Assembly (NCBI RefSeq): GCF_018127785.1
Contig: NZ_CP072390.1
Coordinates: 1,488,001-1,552,000, forward strand
DNA length: 64,000 bases
Reading direction: 5' to 3'
Origin: Prevotella scopos JCM 17725
GTDB lineage: Bacteria; Bacteroidota; Bacteroidia; Bacteroidales; Bacteroidaceae
Positions 24,847 through 34,224 of the stretch are shown one piece after another. The first letter of the stretch is position 1, and each line of letters begins with the position of its first letter. The position numbers and the translations under genes are program-made. The notes under the pieces were generated by a model. It worked only from the letters and a program-made list of their open reading frames with translations, ran no database searches and was not told the DNA's origin.

Positions 24847-27111
24847 TTACTTATCTCCTTTCCAAATAGCTTCTTTCTTCTGCAAATCCTCACTGCTACT
24901 TCCCACCATAATCTCAAAGATTCCTGGCTCAACTACATATTGCATCTCATTATTCCAGAAACCTAAGTCACGAGCATTGAGAGTGAAGTCTACGCGCACA
25001 GTCTCACCCTTTGGTATGAAAACCTTTTTAAAGCCTTTCAACTCCTTCACTGGACGAACCATAGAAGCATGCTTATCTGCTACATAAAGTTGTACGATTT
25101 CCTCGCCATCATAACCACCAGTGTTGGTAACATCAACCGAAATCTGTAGTGTACCATCAACATTAAACTCGTTTGCACATTGTATCTCACCATAAGAGAA
25201 CTTCGTATAACTCAAGCCATAACCGAAAGGATAGAGGTTTCTGTTAGGAACATCAATATGACGAACCGTTGAACTATGAGGCATATCACCCGGTCTTCCT
25301 GAACGCTTATAATTATAATAATTTGGAATCTGTCCCTCAGAGAGAGGGAAAGAGGTTGTCAACTTACCTGCAGGAACAGCATCACCGAAGAGAATATCAG
25401 CTACTGCATTACCGCATTGTGTACCAGGGAACCAAGCTTCAAGCAAAGCATCTGCCTGCTTATCAACCTTTTCCAAACAGAGAGGACGACCATTCATCAA
25501 CACAACAACAAGCGGCTTACCAGCCTTTTGTAGTGTGTCAAGGAGTGCTTCTTGCTGACCTGGCAAGCGAAGGACTGCTCTACTGCGTGATTCTCCACTC
25601 ATCAAAGCCTTTTCACCAACAACAGCTATCACGACATCACTTTGCTTTGCTGCTTCAAAGGCTTTCGAAAACTCCTGCGTTGAAGGGTCTAAGAAGTCGC
25701 AACCTTGTACGTAATTGATAGCTACAGCACTACCCAACTTATTCTTAATACCCTCTAATACTGTCACAACATCTTTGTCTTCACCACGTGCCTTCCACGA
25801 TCCCATCACCTCAGAACGATTATTAACCAAAGGACCGATGAGAGCAATGCGGTTTGTATGCTTAGAAAGAGGAAGTGTACTTTGACTGTTTTTCAACAAA
25901 ACCATTGACGATGCAGCAACTTTTCGAGCCAAAGTCATAGCACTATTAGAACGAACTTCAGTACGTTCGCGCTTAGAATCAAAGAAACGATAGGGATCTT
26001 CAAAAAGGCCTAAGGCATATTTCGCACGCAGAATACGCTCAACTGATGCGTCAATAGCCTTTATATCGACACGCCCCTCACGTAAGGCTTTTTCCAAACA
26101 ACGATTATATAAACCGTCTGTCATATTCATGTCTACACCAGCATTAAAAGCCAAAAGGGAAGCTTCTTCATCCGTTGCAGCTACACCATGGTCTTTCAAC
26201 TCTTGTACAGCATTCCAATCGCTTACTACAAAACCTTGGAATTTCCATTGATTGCGCAGTAGATTGGTCATCAACCAACGATTACCAGTTGCAGGAACAC
26301 CATTAAGACTATTAAAAGCTGACATAAAAGTCTTCACACCTGCATCAACACAAGCCTTGAATGGAGGCAGGTAAACCTCAGCCAAAGTAGACATTGAAAT
26401 ATCTACTGGTGCATAATCACGTCCTGCTTGTGGAGCACCATAGGCTACAAAATGCTTGGCACAAGCATAAACTGAGTTAGGTTTACCAAGATTCCATTGG
26501 AAACCACGCACACGTGCTTCAGCTATCTTACAAGCCAGATAAGTATCTTCACCAGCACCTTCTACGATTCTACCCCATCGCGGGTCACGTGCAATGTCAA
26601 CCATTGGGGCAAATGTCCAATGAATACCTGATGCAGAAGCCTCTATAGCTGCAGCTTTGGAAGTCTCATACATAAAATCTAAATCCCACGTACATGATTC
26701 TGCCAAAGGCGTTGGAAATATCGTTTTATAACCATGAATAACATCGAAAGCAAAGAGAATTGGTATCTTCAAACGTGATAACTGCATATTCTTCTCCTGC
26801 AACTTTCGCAGATTATCAACCCCTCCGACATTGAGTATTGACCCCACCATGCCACGAATAAAGAGCGAATCAGAAAGAGCTCCACTCTGAGGACCTGTCA
26901 AAAGCGTTCCTCCTACATATTGAGACAATTGCCCTATCTTCTCTGTAAGCGTCATCTTCTGCATAAGTTCATGCACAAACTTTGTCTCACTATCTCCCAC
27001 CTTAACTTCTTTTTTCTCTCGTTTCTGAGGAAGTTGAGAATTTACATTATGTGCATTACCTACACAGAAACAGCCAATTGCACAAGCAATAGCTACAATA
27101 GTTCGTTTCAT
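24847..27111 (-). CDS. Glycoside hydrolase family 3 (beta-glucosidase type)
   Basis: A 754-residue exported enzyme (signal peptide 1-20). The GH3 N-terminal barrel spans about 45-370 with the substrate loop APMVDIARDPRWGRIVEGAGED (shortened to DPRWGRIVEGAGED) and KHFVAYG, and the nucleophile Asp298 in GFVVSDWN. The C-terminal alpha/beta sandwich (about 390-620) and a fibronectin III-like domain (about 660-745) complete the BglX-type layout. It would release terminal glucose from beta-glucan oligosaccharides in the periplasm. It is the last gene of the polysaccharide utilization locus, 18 bases after the GH2 gene, so both are co-transcribed. Confidence 0.92.
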   Translation of the reverse strand: MKRTIVAIACAIGCFCVGNAHNVNSQLPQKREKKEVKVGDSETKFVHELMQKMTLTEKIGQLSQYVGGTLLTGPQSGALSDSLFIRGMVGSILNVGGVDNLRKLQEKNMQLSRLKIPILFAFDVIHGYKTIFPTPLAESCTWDLDFMYETSKAAAIEASASGIHWTFAPMVDIARDPRWGRIVEGAGEDTYLACKIAEARVRGFQWNLGKPNSVYACAKHFVAYGAPQAGRDYAPVDISMSTLAEVYLPPFKACVDAGVKTFMSAFNSLNGVPATGNRWLMTNLLRNQWKFQGFVVSDWNAVQELKDHGVAATDEEASLLAFNAGVDMNMTDGLYNRCLEKALREGRVDIKAIDASVERILRAKYALGLFEDPYRFFDSKRERTEVRSNSAMTLARKVAASSMVLLKNSQSTLPLSKHTNRIALIGPLVNNRSEVMGSWKARGEDKDVVTVLEGIKNKLGSAVAINYVQGCDFLDPSTQEFSKAFEAAKQSDVVIAVVGEKALMSGESRSRAVLRLPGQQEALLDTLQKAGKPLVVVLMNGRPLCLEKVDKQADALLEAWFPGTQCGNAVADILFGDAVPAGKLTTSFPLSEGQIPNYYNYKRSGRPGDMPHSSTVRHIDVPNRNLYPFGYGLSYTKFSYGEIQCANEFNVDGTLQISVDVTNTGGYDGEEIVQLYVADKHASMVRPVKELKGFKKVFIPKGETVRVDFTLNARDLGFWNNEMQYVVEPGIFEIMVGSSSEDLQKKEAIWKGDK

Positions 27112-27129
27112 ATAATTGCAGTTGTTATA

Positions 27130-29637
27130 TTATTCAGACTTAATATTTATTGTTTGTGGAGCTAAATCAACTCCCTTAGCAGTGAGTTGAATATTAGAAG
27201 GCTTCTTTCCTGCCTGTACTACAACCAAACACTTGCCAAAGAAAGCACAACGTTCATTAGCTTGGAAACGCTCTAATGAGAACGGACTTCCATTGTCTAC
27301 ACCTGCTATCTTCGCATCTCCTGATAATGAAAAATGGATATTATTCTCTGCCCATGGACAAAGGTTACCATCCTTATCAACAACCTCTACCGATACAAAC
27401 GATAAGCTTCTACCATTCGCTTTTAGCACCTGACGATTTGGAGTCAAACGAATGTGATGAGGAGTACCTGCTGTCTTCCGTGCCTGTTCACCAACAACCT
27501 TACCATTCTTTCTTGCTACAACGCATGCTTCACCAGGTTCAAAGGTTACACGCCAAGCCACATGATATTCATGATCATTGCGCTTCTGGCGTACCCCCTG
27601 CGACTTTCCATTAATGAATAACTCAACTTCATCAGCTTGATTATAATAACACCAGAGGTCGATTGTCTGTCCTTCTATCCAATTCCAATGTGGGAAAAGA
27701 TGCAAAACAGGTTTGTCGGTCCACTCACTCTGATACATATAGTAGCAGTCCTTAGGGAAACCTGCTAAGTCGATTATTCCAAAATAGCTACTACGAGCAG
27801 GGAAATTGAAAGGCGTAGGTTCACCGATATAATCAAAGCCTGTCCATATAAACTGTCCTGCACAATATGGAGTATGCTTCACAACATCCCATGTTTGCTC
27901 ATGTGTAGAACCCCAATAAGCGCAAGAATTGTCATAAGAAGAACAAAGGAAAGTAGGATCTGTGAACGGTCGTTTCTTGCCCGGCATGCGGAAAAGAGAA
28001 TCACTTGGCATCTTATAATAGCCACGTGTTTGCAAAGCAGAAACCGTTTCGGTCATCAGGAAAGGCTTACCAGGGAAATTCTGTGGTACATCTTTCACCT
28101 TTTTCTGATGATAGTTAAAGCCTATCACATCTAAGGCTCCGCTCTTAAATAAGTTGTTATTAGGCGATACTTCATTACATCCAGCTGTAATCATTCGGGT
28201 CGGGTCATAACGACGAACTATAGCAGCCAAAGCCTGGGTAAGCTTTGAATTAAGATTGAGGGTATCACCCTGTGAGAGAGCAGACTTATCCCTTGTATTA
28301 TTCAATAGGATATTAACATCCTCCAATGCCATTCCTGAGTTATTTACCTTATTCCATTGCTCCAAGACCTCGTTACCAATACTCCAAAGAATAATCGAAG
28401 GATGATTGCGATCACGCAGCACCATATCTCTCAGATCACGCTCAAACCATGACTTGAAATACAATGAATAGTCATAAGGGGTCTTTCCTTGTAACCAACT
28501 ATCAAAGGACTCATCAACAACCAACACACCCAAACTATCACAGAGATTCAGTAACTCTGGAGCTGGAGGATTGTGTGAGCATCTTATCGCATTAACACCC
28601 ATCTCCATCATCATTTTAACCTGACGATGAAGAGCATCTTCGTTAATCGCTGCACCTAAACAACCCAAGTCACCATGCAGACAAACACCATTAATCTTGA
28701 TATTCTCACCATTCAAGAAGAATCCCTTTTGAACATCAAACTTTACAGTACGAAGACCTAACTTGAAAGTGTCACAATCGATGACACGATCATTCTCAAG
28801 AACTTCTGTTGTAACAGTGTAGAGATAAGGAGAAGAAAGCGACCACAACTTAGGTTTCTGCACACGCATTTGCTGACTAACCATTGTAGCTGAAGCCACA
28901 ACATTAAGAGCCTTAGAACTTTGAGCAACAACTTCATGATTCTTATTCCAAACCTTTTGACGTACTATCAAACGACGATTACGACCACTAAGATTCTCTA
29001 TCTGCGTATTAAGCATTACATTTCCAACACCTTTCTTCACTTCTGTGATAGCTTGTACACCCCATTGGGCTACGCGAACATCCGTTGATTTCATAAGATA
29101 GACATGGCGATAAATACCACATCCCGTATACCAACGACTGTTAGGTTGATGGGAGTTATCAACCTTCACTGCAATAACATTATCTCCCTGCTTATTAAGA
29201 TAAGGTGTAAGGTCAAAGCTAAAACTAATAAATCCATAAGGTCGAGTACCCACAAGCTGACTGTTTACATAAACAGAAGTGTTCATATATGCACCATCGA
29301 AATGAAGCGCATAACGTGAACTTGCATCCTTATCTTGTAAGACTAAGTGTTTTCTATACCATCCCTTACCACCAGGAAGGGCTCCTCCATTAGCCCCCGA
29401 TGGGTGTAGAGCATGGAAGTCTTCTTCTATAGCCCAATCATGTGGGAGGTCTAATAACCGCCAAGCACTATCATCGAATACTGATTGCTGAGGACTATCA
29501 TCTTGACAAATGGCAAACCGCCAACCATCATCCCATAAGTTACGTTCAAAAGCATGTCCTTCTAAACGATATAAACACAGTAGTAATAGCAGAACAAAAC
29601 TGCTACGACGCACGAGAGAGAAGGTGGATTTTCTCAT
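27130..29637 (-). CDS. Glycoside hydrolase family 2 (beta-galactosidase type)
   Basis: An 835-residue exported enzyme. After a signal peptide come the jelly-roll sugar-binding domain (about 30-185), an immunoglobulin-like domain (about 190-295) and the TIM barrel (about 300-590). Catalytic acid/base is Glu423 in SIGNEV and the nucleophile is Glu530 in FLMTETVSA. The RCSHNPP motif near 352 is typical. C-terminal domains of the DUF4982 and Ig-like type follow. The family includes beta-galactosidases, beta-glucuronidases and mannosidases; the sequence fits the galactosidase-like Bacteroidetes clade, but the sugar is not certain. Position beside GH16 and GH3 suggests it trims side chains or galactosyl residues. 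Confidence 0.9.
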   Translation of the reverse strand: MRKSTFSLVRRSSFVLLLLLCLYRLEGHAFERNLWDDGWRFAICQDDSPQQSVFDDSAWRLLDLPHDWAIEEDFHALHPSGANGGALPGGKGWYRKHLVLQDKDASSRYALHFDGAYMNTSVYVNSQLVGTRPYGFISFSFDLTPYLNKQGDNVIAVKVDNSHQPNSRWYTGCGIYRHVYLMKSTDVRVAQWGVQAITEVKKGVGNVMLNTQIENLSGRNRRLIVRQKVWNKNHEVVAQSSKALNVVASATMVSQQMRVQKPKLWSLSSPYLYTVTTEVLENDRVIDCDTFKLGLRTVKFDVQKGFFLNGENIKINGVCLHGDLGCLGAAINEDALHRQVKMMMEMGVNAIRCSHNPPAPELLNLCDSLGVLVVDESFDSWLQGKTPYDYSLYFKSWFERDLRDMVLRDRNHPSIILWSIGNEVLEQWNKVNNSGMALEDVNILLNNTRDKSALSQGDTLNLNSKLTQALAAIVRRYDPTRMITAGCNEVSPNNNLFKSGALDVIGFNYHQKKVKDVPQNFPGKPFLMTETVSALQTRGYYKMPSDSLFRMPGKKRPFTDPTFLCSSYDNSCAYWGSTHEQTWDVVKHTPYCAGQFIWTGFDYIGEPTPFNFPARSSYFGIIDLAGFPKDCYYMYQSEWTDKPVLHLFPHWNWIEGQTIDLWCYYNQADEVELFINGKSQGVRQKRNDHEYHVAWRVTFEPGEACVVARKNGKVVGEQARKTAGTPHHIRLTPNRQVLKANGRSLSFVSVEVVDKDGNLCPWAENNIHFSLSGDAKIAGVDNGSPFSLERFQANERCAFFGKCLVVVQAGKKPSNIQLTAKGVDLAPQTINIKSE

Positions 29638-29770
29638 ATTTTATTAAGTACATTTTTTATATTCTGCTATTGTGTAAAAACTTCTCTTAAAGGGAAACAT
29701 TAGTATCTTATTATGTACATAATGACATTAACGGTCCTTTCATACAATTTCCTACCTATGTATTGATGCT

Positions 29771-29814
29771 TAGCACCAATGGTGTTGACGCCCAGCACCA
29801 ATGGTGCGGAGCCT
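29771..29814. repeat. 22-bp phased palindrome array, CACCAATGGTG family, copy 3 (2 units, inside the PUL)
   Basis: CACCAATGGTG starts at 29774 and 29796, 22 apart; a CGCATTGCAATT half-unit follows. Flanking bases show that this copy is inverted relative to copies 1 and 2. It sits between the GH2 and GH16 genes. Confidence 0.82.
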
Positions 29815-29894
29815 TACACGCATTGCAATTTGTCACCAAGAAAAAAGCACTTTACTTATAGCAATTATATTTATAGAATGTTTATTTTCACAAG

Positions 29895-31868
29895 TTATTT
29901 AATGATTACCTTACGTCCATCAACAATATAGACCCCACGTGTAAGCGTGTTTGCCCCCCACCGTTCGGCTACCTTAATCCCGTCAAGGGTATAAACAGCA
30001 CCATCATGCTGAGCTGTGGTTATTATATTGTTCACAGCCGTACTGGCATTATTAATCAGACGAACACTACGCAAGTAATATCCATTACCTGTCACAGCTA
30101 AACCGTTATTCTTCAGTTCCTGTGCAGCAGCAGCATTAATCGTAAACACATAGGCCATCTCATCAGCACCCTCTGTCAGCTTGATAATATTACCGTATGG
30201 TTTATCAGATGAAAGAGCTGGTCTGTCACGCTGTCCCTCCTCTGGATTCTTGTTTTGACGTAAGAAAACCTTTGCATCTGGCTTAACATCTCTTACAATG
30301 ACTTCTAACTGGTACTTATCTTCTACATCCTTAAATTGCTCTTTAGGGATGAGTGTTTCACCCCAACTAATTTGCTTAAAACCAAGCCATTTTGCAATAT
30401 CTTTAGAAGAACGGCAAACGGAGAATAGTCGAAGATTCTCACCCTTCAACATACAACCCTCGCTTTTTAGCTTATTGCAAAGTTCCTCTGTATTGACAAC
30501 AAAAGTCACCTGTGCATCGAGTTGAGCAAGTTCAGGTCTTACTGCAATAATATTTTCACCTTTTTTATCATAGATATCAAGCTTTATTTTACCAGATTCA
30601 CGATGTTCTGATGCACTCAGCGTATCAATATCCATCACCAGCTGGTCGCCTACTTTCAGATTAGTAAAGCGTTCTGCAGGAATTACTAACTCAACCGTTT
30701 TGGTCTTCCAATCCCAACTAACAGGTGTAGAGCCAAGCCACAATGGTTGATTAGCACGTTTATATATACGCATCCAATCAACATTCATCTCATAATTATG
30801 AGGAACTTTATTAGGGTCACCACCATACTTAGGATCCATGTGTGGATAAAGAATACCACCACCATCCTCATCAGGCGTACCACCAATTCCACCATTTATA
30901 GCTACATCCCAAACGCTATCAATGTCTGCGGTATATTTTTTCTTTAGAAATTCATTGTATTTATAAATAGAAGTTCCGTCAATAACATAATCTTTTGTAG
31001 AGAATACCGACCGTACTCTTCCATCTAATAAGAAACTTATAGCAATATGTTTAGACGAATCACCCGGTACAGGGTCCATTTGTACACCGTACACATGAAA
31101 ATCAGCAGCAGGATCAAAAGAGATTTCTCTTACACGCTCAGAGAAAGGATTATAGTTATATTTGTTTGTGAGCGTGAGCTTTTTATCTTTGTCTTGAAAC
31201 CAACCCAATCCATGCACAGACTGATGAAGCGTTCTCTTACCCTTGAATTTATAAGTATGCTGTTCCCAATTATTCCATTTATCAGCATTGTCATCATTCA
31301 CAAAGAACTCTAAAAGGTCTACCTCAAAAGTACTTGCACCTAAGCGATGACGAAGCCATAATGCCATCCAAGTTCCAATTTCATAAGGTACCTTTGCCTT
31401 TATTTCGATGCGAGAATAAAGTGGGTAATACCGCTTAACATCCCTACTGGACAAGAAGCCTGACCACCATCCTAAGTTTGTACCATTGTGATTAGGCTTT
31501 AGTGGATAACGAGGAATAACTCCATAATCCACATAAGGATCTGGAACTTCTGGTTTACTGATTCCCGTATTAATTGGGTCACGTGTAGCTCGAATAGTTA
31601 GAATACCATCCTTTACCGTAACCATTTGCTCACGATAAGTCTGTGCCATACCCTGTCCAGGGTTATTACCATAGGCATCATTGGCATAGTTTCGTTTAGG
31701 GTCACCATATAGTCCCCATATCTTTTTGTTTACAGAAGTACCATTAAACTCATCACCAGGCAAATTCTTCCACCCTGGTAAAGTAGGAACCTCAGATACT
31801 TCCGACTGCGCTCTTACGTTGATTACACCCATACTTAGGACGCAAATCATTGAAATAAGAATCCTCAT
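29895..31868 (-). CDS. Glycoside hydrolase family 16 endo-beta-glycanase with C-terminal binding modules
   Basis: A 657-residue exported protein (signal peptide 1-20, ending VRAQ). The GH16 jelly roll covers about 30-365, with PGDEFNG at 37-43 and the catalytic triad E-x-D-x-x-E in FEVDLLEFF (Glu182 nucleophile, Asp184, Glu187 acid/base). Residues 375-600 look like two beta-sandwich modules. The end reads YTLDGIKV...GVYIVDGRKVIIK, a C-terminal pattern common in secreted Prevotella proteins and similar to sorting-type domains. GH16 enzymes cut internal beta-1,3/1,4-glucans or galactans; the neighbouring GH3 favours a beta-glucan, the GH2 a galactan, so I leave the substrate open. Confidence 0.88.
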   Translation of the reverse strand: MRILISMICVLSMGVINVRAQSEVSEVPTLPGWKNLPGDEFNGTSVNKKIWGLYGDPKRNYANDAYGNNPGQGMAQTYREQMVTVKDGILTIRATRDPINTGISKPEVPDPYVDYGVIPRYPLKPNHNGTNLGWWSGFLSSRDVKRYYPLYSRIEIKAKVPYEIGTWMALWLRHRLGASTFEVDLLEFFVNDDNADKWNNWEQHTYKFKGKRTLHQSVHGLGWFQDKDKKLTLTNKYNYNPFSERVREISFDPAADFHVYGVQMDPVPGDSSKHIAISFLLDGRVRSVFSTKDYVIDGTSIYKYNEFLKKKYTADIDSVWDVAINGGIGGTPDEDGGGILYPHMDPKYGGDPNKVPHNYEMNVDWMRIYKRANQPLWLGSTPVSWDWKTKTVELVIPAERFTNLKVGDQLVMDIDTLSASEHRESGKIKLDIYDKKGENIIAVRPELAQLDAQVTFVVNTEELCNKLKSEGCMLKGENLRLFSVCRSSKDIAKWLGFKQISWGETLIPKEQFKDVEDKYQLEVIVRDVKPDAKVFLRQNKNPEEGQRDRPALSSDKPYGNIIKLTEGADEMAYVFTINAAAAQELKNNGLAVTGNGYYLRSVRLINNASTAVNNIITTAQHDGAVYTLDGIKVAERWGANTLTRGVYIVDGRKVIIK

Positions 31869-31914
31869 AAGCTTGTTTTATTTTATTTGAAAAGTTTCTT
31901 TTTACTTTTATTTT

Positions 31915-31970
31915 AAGCAACTCTATCCCAATAACAGGGGGAATTTAATGTTATAGGATAGAGTTCGCTT
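31915..31970 (-). promoter_or_regulatory. Stem-loop between the SusE/F-like and GH16 genes
   Basis: Arms AAGCAACTCTATCC (31915-31928) and GGATAGAGTTCGCTT (31956-31970) pair over about 14 bases with one bulge, with an inner ATAAC/GTTAT pair. On the minus strand no T run follows, so it is not a standard terminator. It may be an RNA processing or stability element separating binding proteins from enzymes in the PUL mRNA. Confidence 0.55.
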
Positions 31971-32011
31971 AATCATTTGATAGAGAGTATAAGTTCGTTA
32001 CATTAAGAACC

Positions 32012-34030
32012 TTAAGGCTCTACGATGGTAGCTTTCTTTGTTACGAAGTCAATAGTAACCTTTGTTCCTGCTTTCCAAACATAATCCTTATTAGGTTCTC
32101 CCTCACCATTCTTACGATAGAGAAAATCCTTTGTTTCTGGATTAACATATACCTCACGTTTCCAAGAGCTAAACTTCTTCGCGTTCTTGAACGCAGGAAT
32201 ATCTGGATAAATACGCATTCTACCCCCATTCGTAATCGTTGCACTCATAGTTCTACCATCAGCATTCGCTGCAAATACTACTGGAGCACCGCCACAATCG
32301 CCCGATAACTTAAGTGGCTGAATAGCGATATCACGAGAATCCAAGGCTACAAAGACAATATAAATACCATCACTTGGAACGACTGCACGATTGTTAGCAA
32401 CAGTATAGTCTGTCAGTGTCTTCAATTGTGCAAAGTTTCCTTTACCGAATGCCTTTTCTGTTGAGAACTCAAGTGCAGTCCCTCCACGAAGATAAGTGAT
32501 ATAGAACCAACGAGAGTCACCCGCATAACCATTCTCAAATGACGCTACCTCTGGAGAACTCCAATCCCAATTACCAAAGTCATCACCAGTCATATAGAGG
32601 TGTTTAACACCTTCTGGAATAAGATTCTCAGGAGTTGTACCACCAAAGTCAGCTGTATTATTAGCAATATCAAGGCTTACCTTTGTACCCTTCGCTACAG
32701 GCAATACACTTGCTTCACTCGTTGCTACACCAGGATATTCCACCTTTCCATTACGAATTGTGAACATCATAGTTGACCAATCACGTGCATTCTGTTCAGA
32801 ATTAGCAAAGAAGTTAAGCTGTCCTGTCTCAGTTGTCTCAACAGATAAGTTGCTACCATTGAGTTCTAAAGCCTGTTCCTTATCTCCTAATGCAGTGCCC
32901 GAAGCATACACCTTCGGTGTTTCAAAAGAAATCAACTTACGGTCTAAATTAACATAAACCAAATAAAGTCCAGAGGTATTTACAGTTGCCTTACCACTAC
33001 CATCCACAGTAACTCCCTGCATTGTTGCCAATGAAGAGAAAGCCTGTGAACCATCTTTTGACATAGCCCACTCTACTGTTTGTCCTGCCTGCAGATAGCA
33101 TAAACGCCAGAACTCACCATTGCCAACAGCACCTACAGGCGCCATCTTTACAACTCCATTCGTGTTCCAAGCACCGAAGTTTGAACCACCCATATAGAGT
33201 TCGTTGGAAAGTCCAGTAACTTCAACACCCTTACCACCCATACGTGCAGTAAACTTACCAGTCAAAACACTATATTGCACCTGAACACTGTACTGTCCTT
33301 TCAAAGGGAACTTCAACTTAACATTTGACTTATTTGTCAATGGCTGATAACTATCATTGAGCTGATTGGCACGTTCAGCCAAAGCAGTACCAGTGAAAAC
33401 AGCCGACAAAGTGTCAACCTCCGTTTCGCTATCACGCAGATACAAAGTTGTACCATCATTCATATTGAAGACATACTTACTTGGCAAGAGCTGCTGAGTT
33501 GAGTCAGCATTGCTCCAAGTCACAACGTGCGTAAGCTTGTCATAAGTAACATTATTAAGTGGAATAGCCGTACTTCCATCTGCTGTAAGCGCATTATCAC
33601 CCTTCATTGTAAACTGAATAGGAATGATGGTCAATTCCTTTCGTTGCTGATTAACAACAATCTGATACAGTCCTTCTGAAGGAACAGAGAAGCCTTCACC
33701 ACCTTCTGTCAAACTATAAGCTGCCGCCTGAGCGTTAGAAAGCGGAATCTCACTTCCCTTTCCATAAACAATAGGTTTTCCATCAGTACCCACAAAGGAA
33801 ATCTGAAAGCGACCATCTTTCTTCAACCAAGCCTTAAGACTTAACATATTAGCATGAGAGCCAGCAATTAGTCGTCCTGTCTCAATTGGGATAGAGAACT
33901 CTGATGAAGAACCTGAAAGATAGATTCCCTCTGGCACATTCACAACCTCATCGTAGGCTATATTATTTTCTGTACAAGCTGCAACGCCTAAGACGCACAA
34001 CATAGTAAAGATATTCTTTAACTTTATCAT
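32012..34030 (-). CDS. SusE/SusF-like outer-membrane glycan-binding lipoprotein
   Basis: A 672-residue lipoprotein (lipobox VAAC, Cys19) made of repeated beta-sandwich modules. Each module begins with a strand of the type IYLSGSSSEF (about 36), LYMGGSNFGAWN (about 275) or LYMTGDDFGNWD (about 475), the pattern seen in SusE/SusF family starch- and glycan-binding domains. The N-terminal acidic stretch after the lipid Cys (TENNIAYDE) suits surface export. It would hold polysaccharide at the cell surface next to SusC/SusD. The sugar bound is unknown. It is the third protein of the Sus set and shares the direction of the whole locus. Confidence 0.82.
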   Translation of the reverse strand: MIKLKNIFTMLCVLGVAACTENNIAYDEVVNVPEGIYLSGSSSEFSIPIETGRLIAGSHANMLSLKAWLKKDGRFQISFVGTDGKPIVYGKGSEIPLSNAQAAAYSLTEGGEGFSVPSEGLYQIVVNQQRKELTIIPIQFTMKGDNALTADGSTAIPLNNVTYDKLTHVVTWSNADSTQQLLPSKYVFNMNDGTTLYLRDSETEVDTLSAVFTGTALAERANQLNDSYQPLTNKSNVKLKFPLKGQYSVQVQYSVLTGKFTARMGGKGVEVTGLSNELYMGGSNFGAWNTNGVVKMAPVGAVGNGEFWRLCYLQAGQTVEWAMSKDGSQAFSSLATMQGVTVDGSGKATVNTSGLYLVYVNLDRKLISFETPKVYASGTALGDKEQALELNGSNLSVETTETGQLNFFANSEQNARDWSTMMFTIRNGKVEYPGVATSEASVLPVAKGTKVSLDIANNTADFGGTTPENLIPEGVKHLYMTGDDFGNWDWSSPEVASFENGYAGDSRWFYITYLRGGTALEFSTEKAFGKGNFAQLKTLTDYTVANNRAVVPSDGIYIVFVALDSRDIAIQPLKLSGDCGGAPVVFAANADGRTMSATITNGGRMRIYPDIPAFKNAKKFSSWKREVYVNPETKDFLYRKNGEGEPNKDYVWKAGTKVTIDFVTKKATIVEP

Positions 34031-34158
34031 GATGCTCTAATTTTGTTATAGTGCTGTCCGACAAACCATGTCCTTGTAAGTTAGTTATTAGTGTCTTACT
34101 CTATTTTTAATGTAAGTAATGCCCCTATCTTACCATCTTATATCGTGGAGCTGGTGCT

Positions 34159-34202
34159 CAGCACGTGTGGTGTTCATGCCCAACACCAATCGTGTTAAGG
34201 CT
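34159..34202. repeat. 22-bp phased palindrome array, CACCAATGGTG family, copy 4 (2 units, inside the PUL)
   Basis: CACGTGTGGTG starts at 34162 and CACCAATCGTG at 34184, 22 apart. Both are slightly worn. It lies between the SusE/F-like and SusD genes, where mRNA must run through if the PUL is one transcript. Confidence 0.75.
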
Positions 34203-34224
34203 TTATCGGACAGCAGTAATTATA

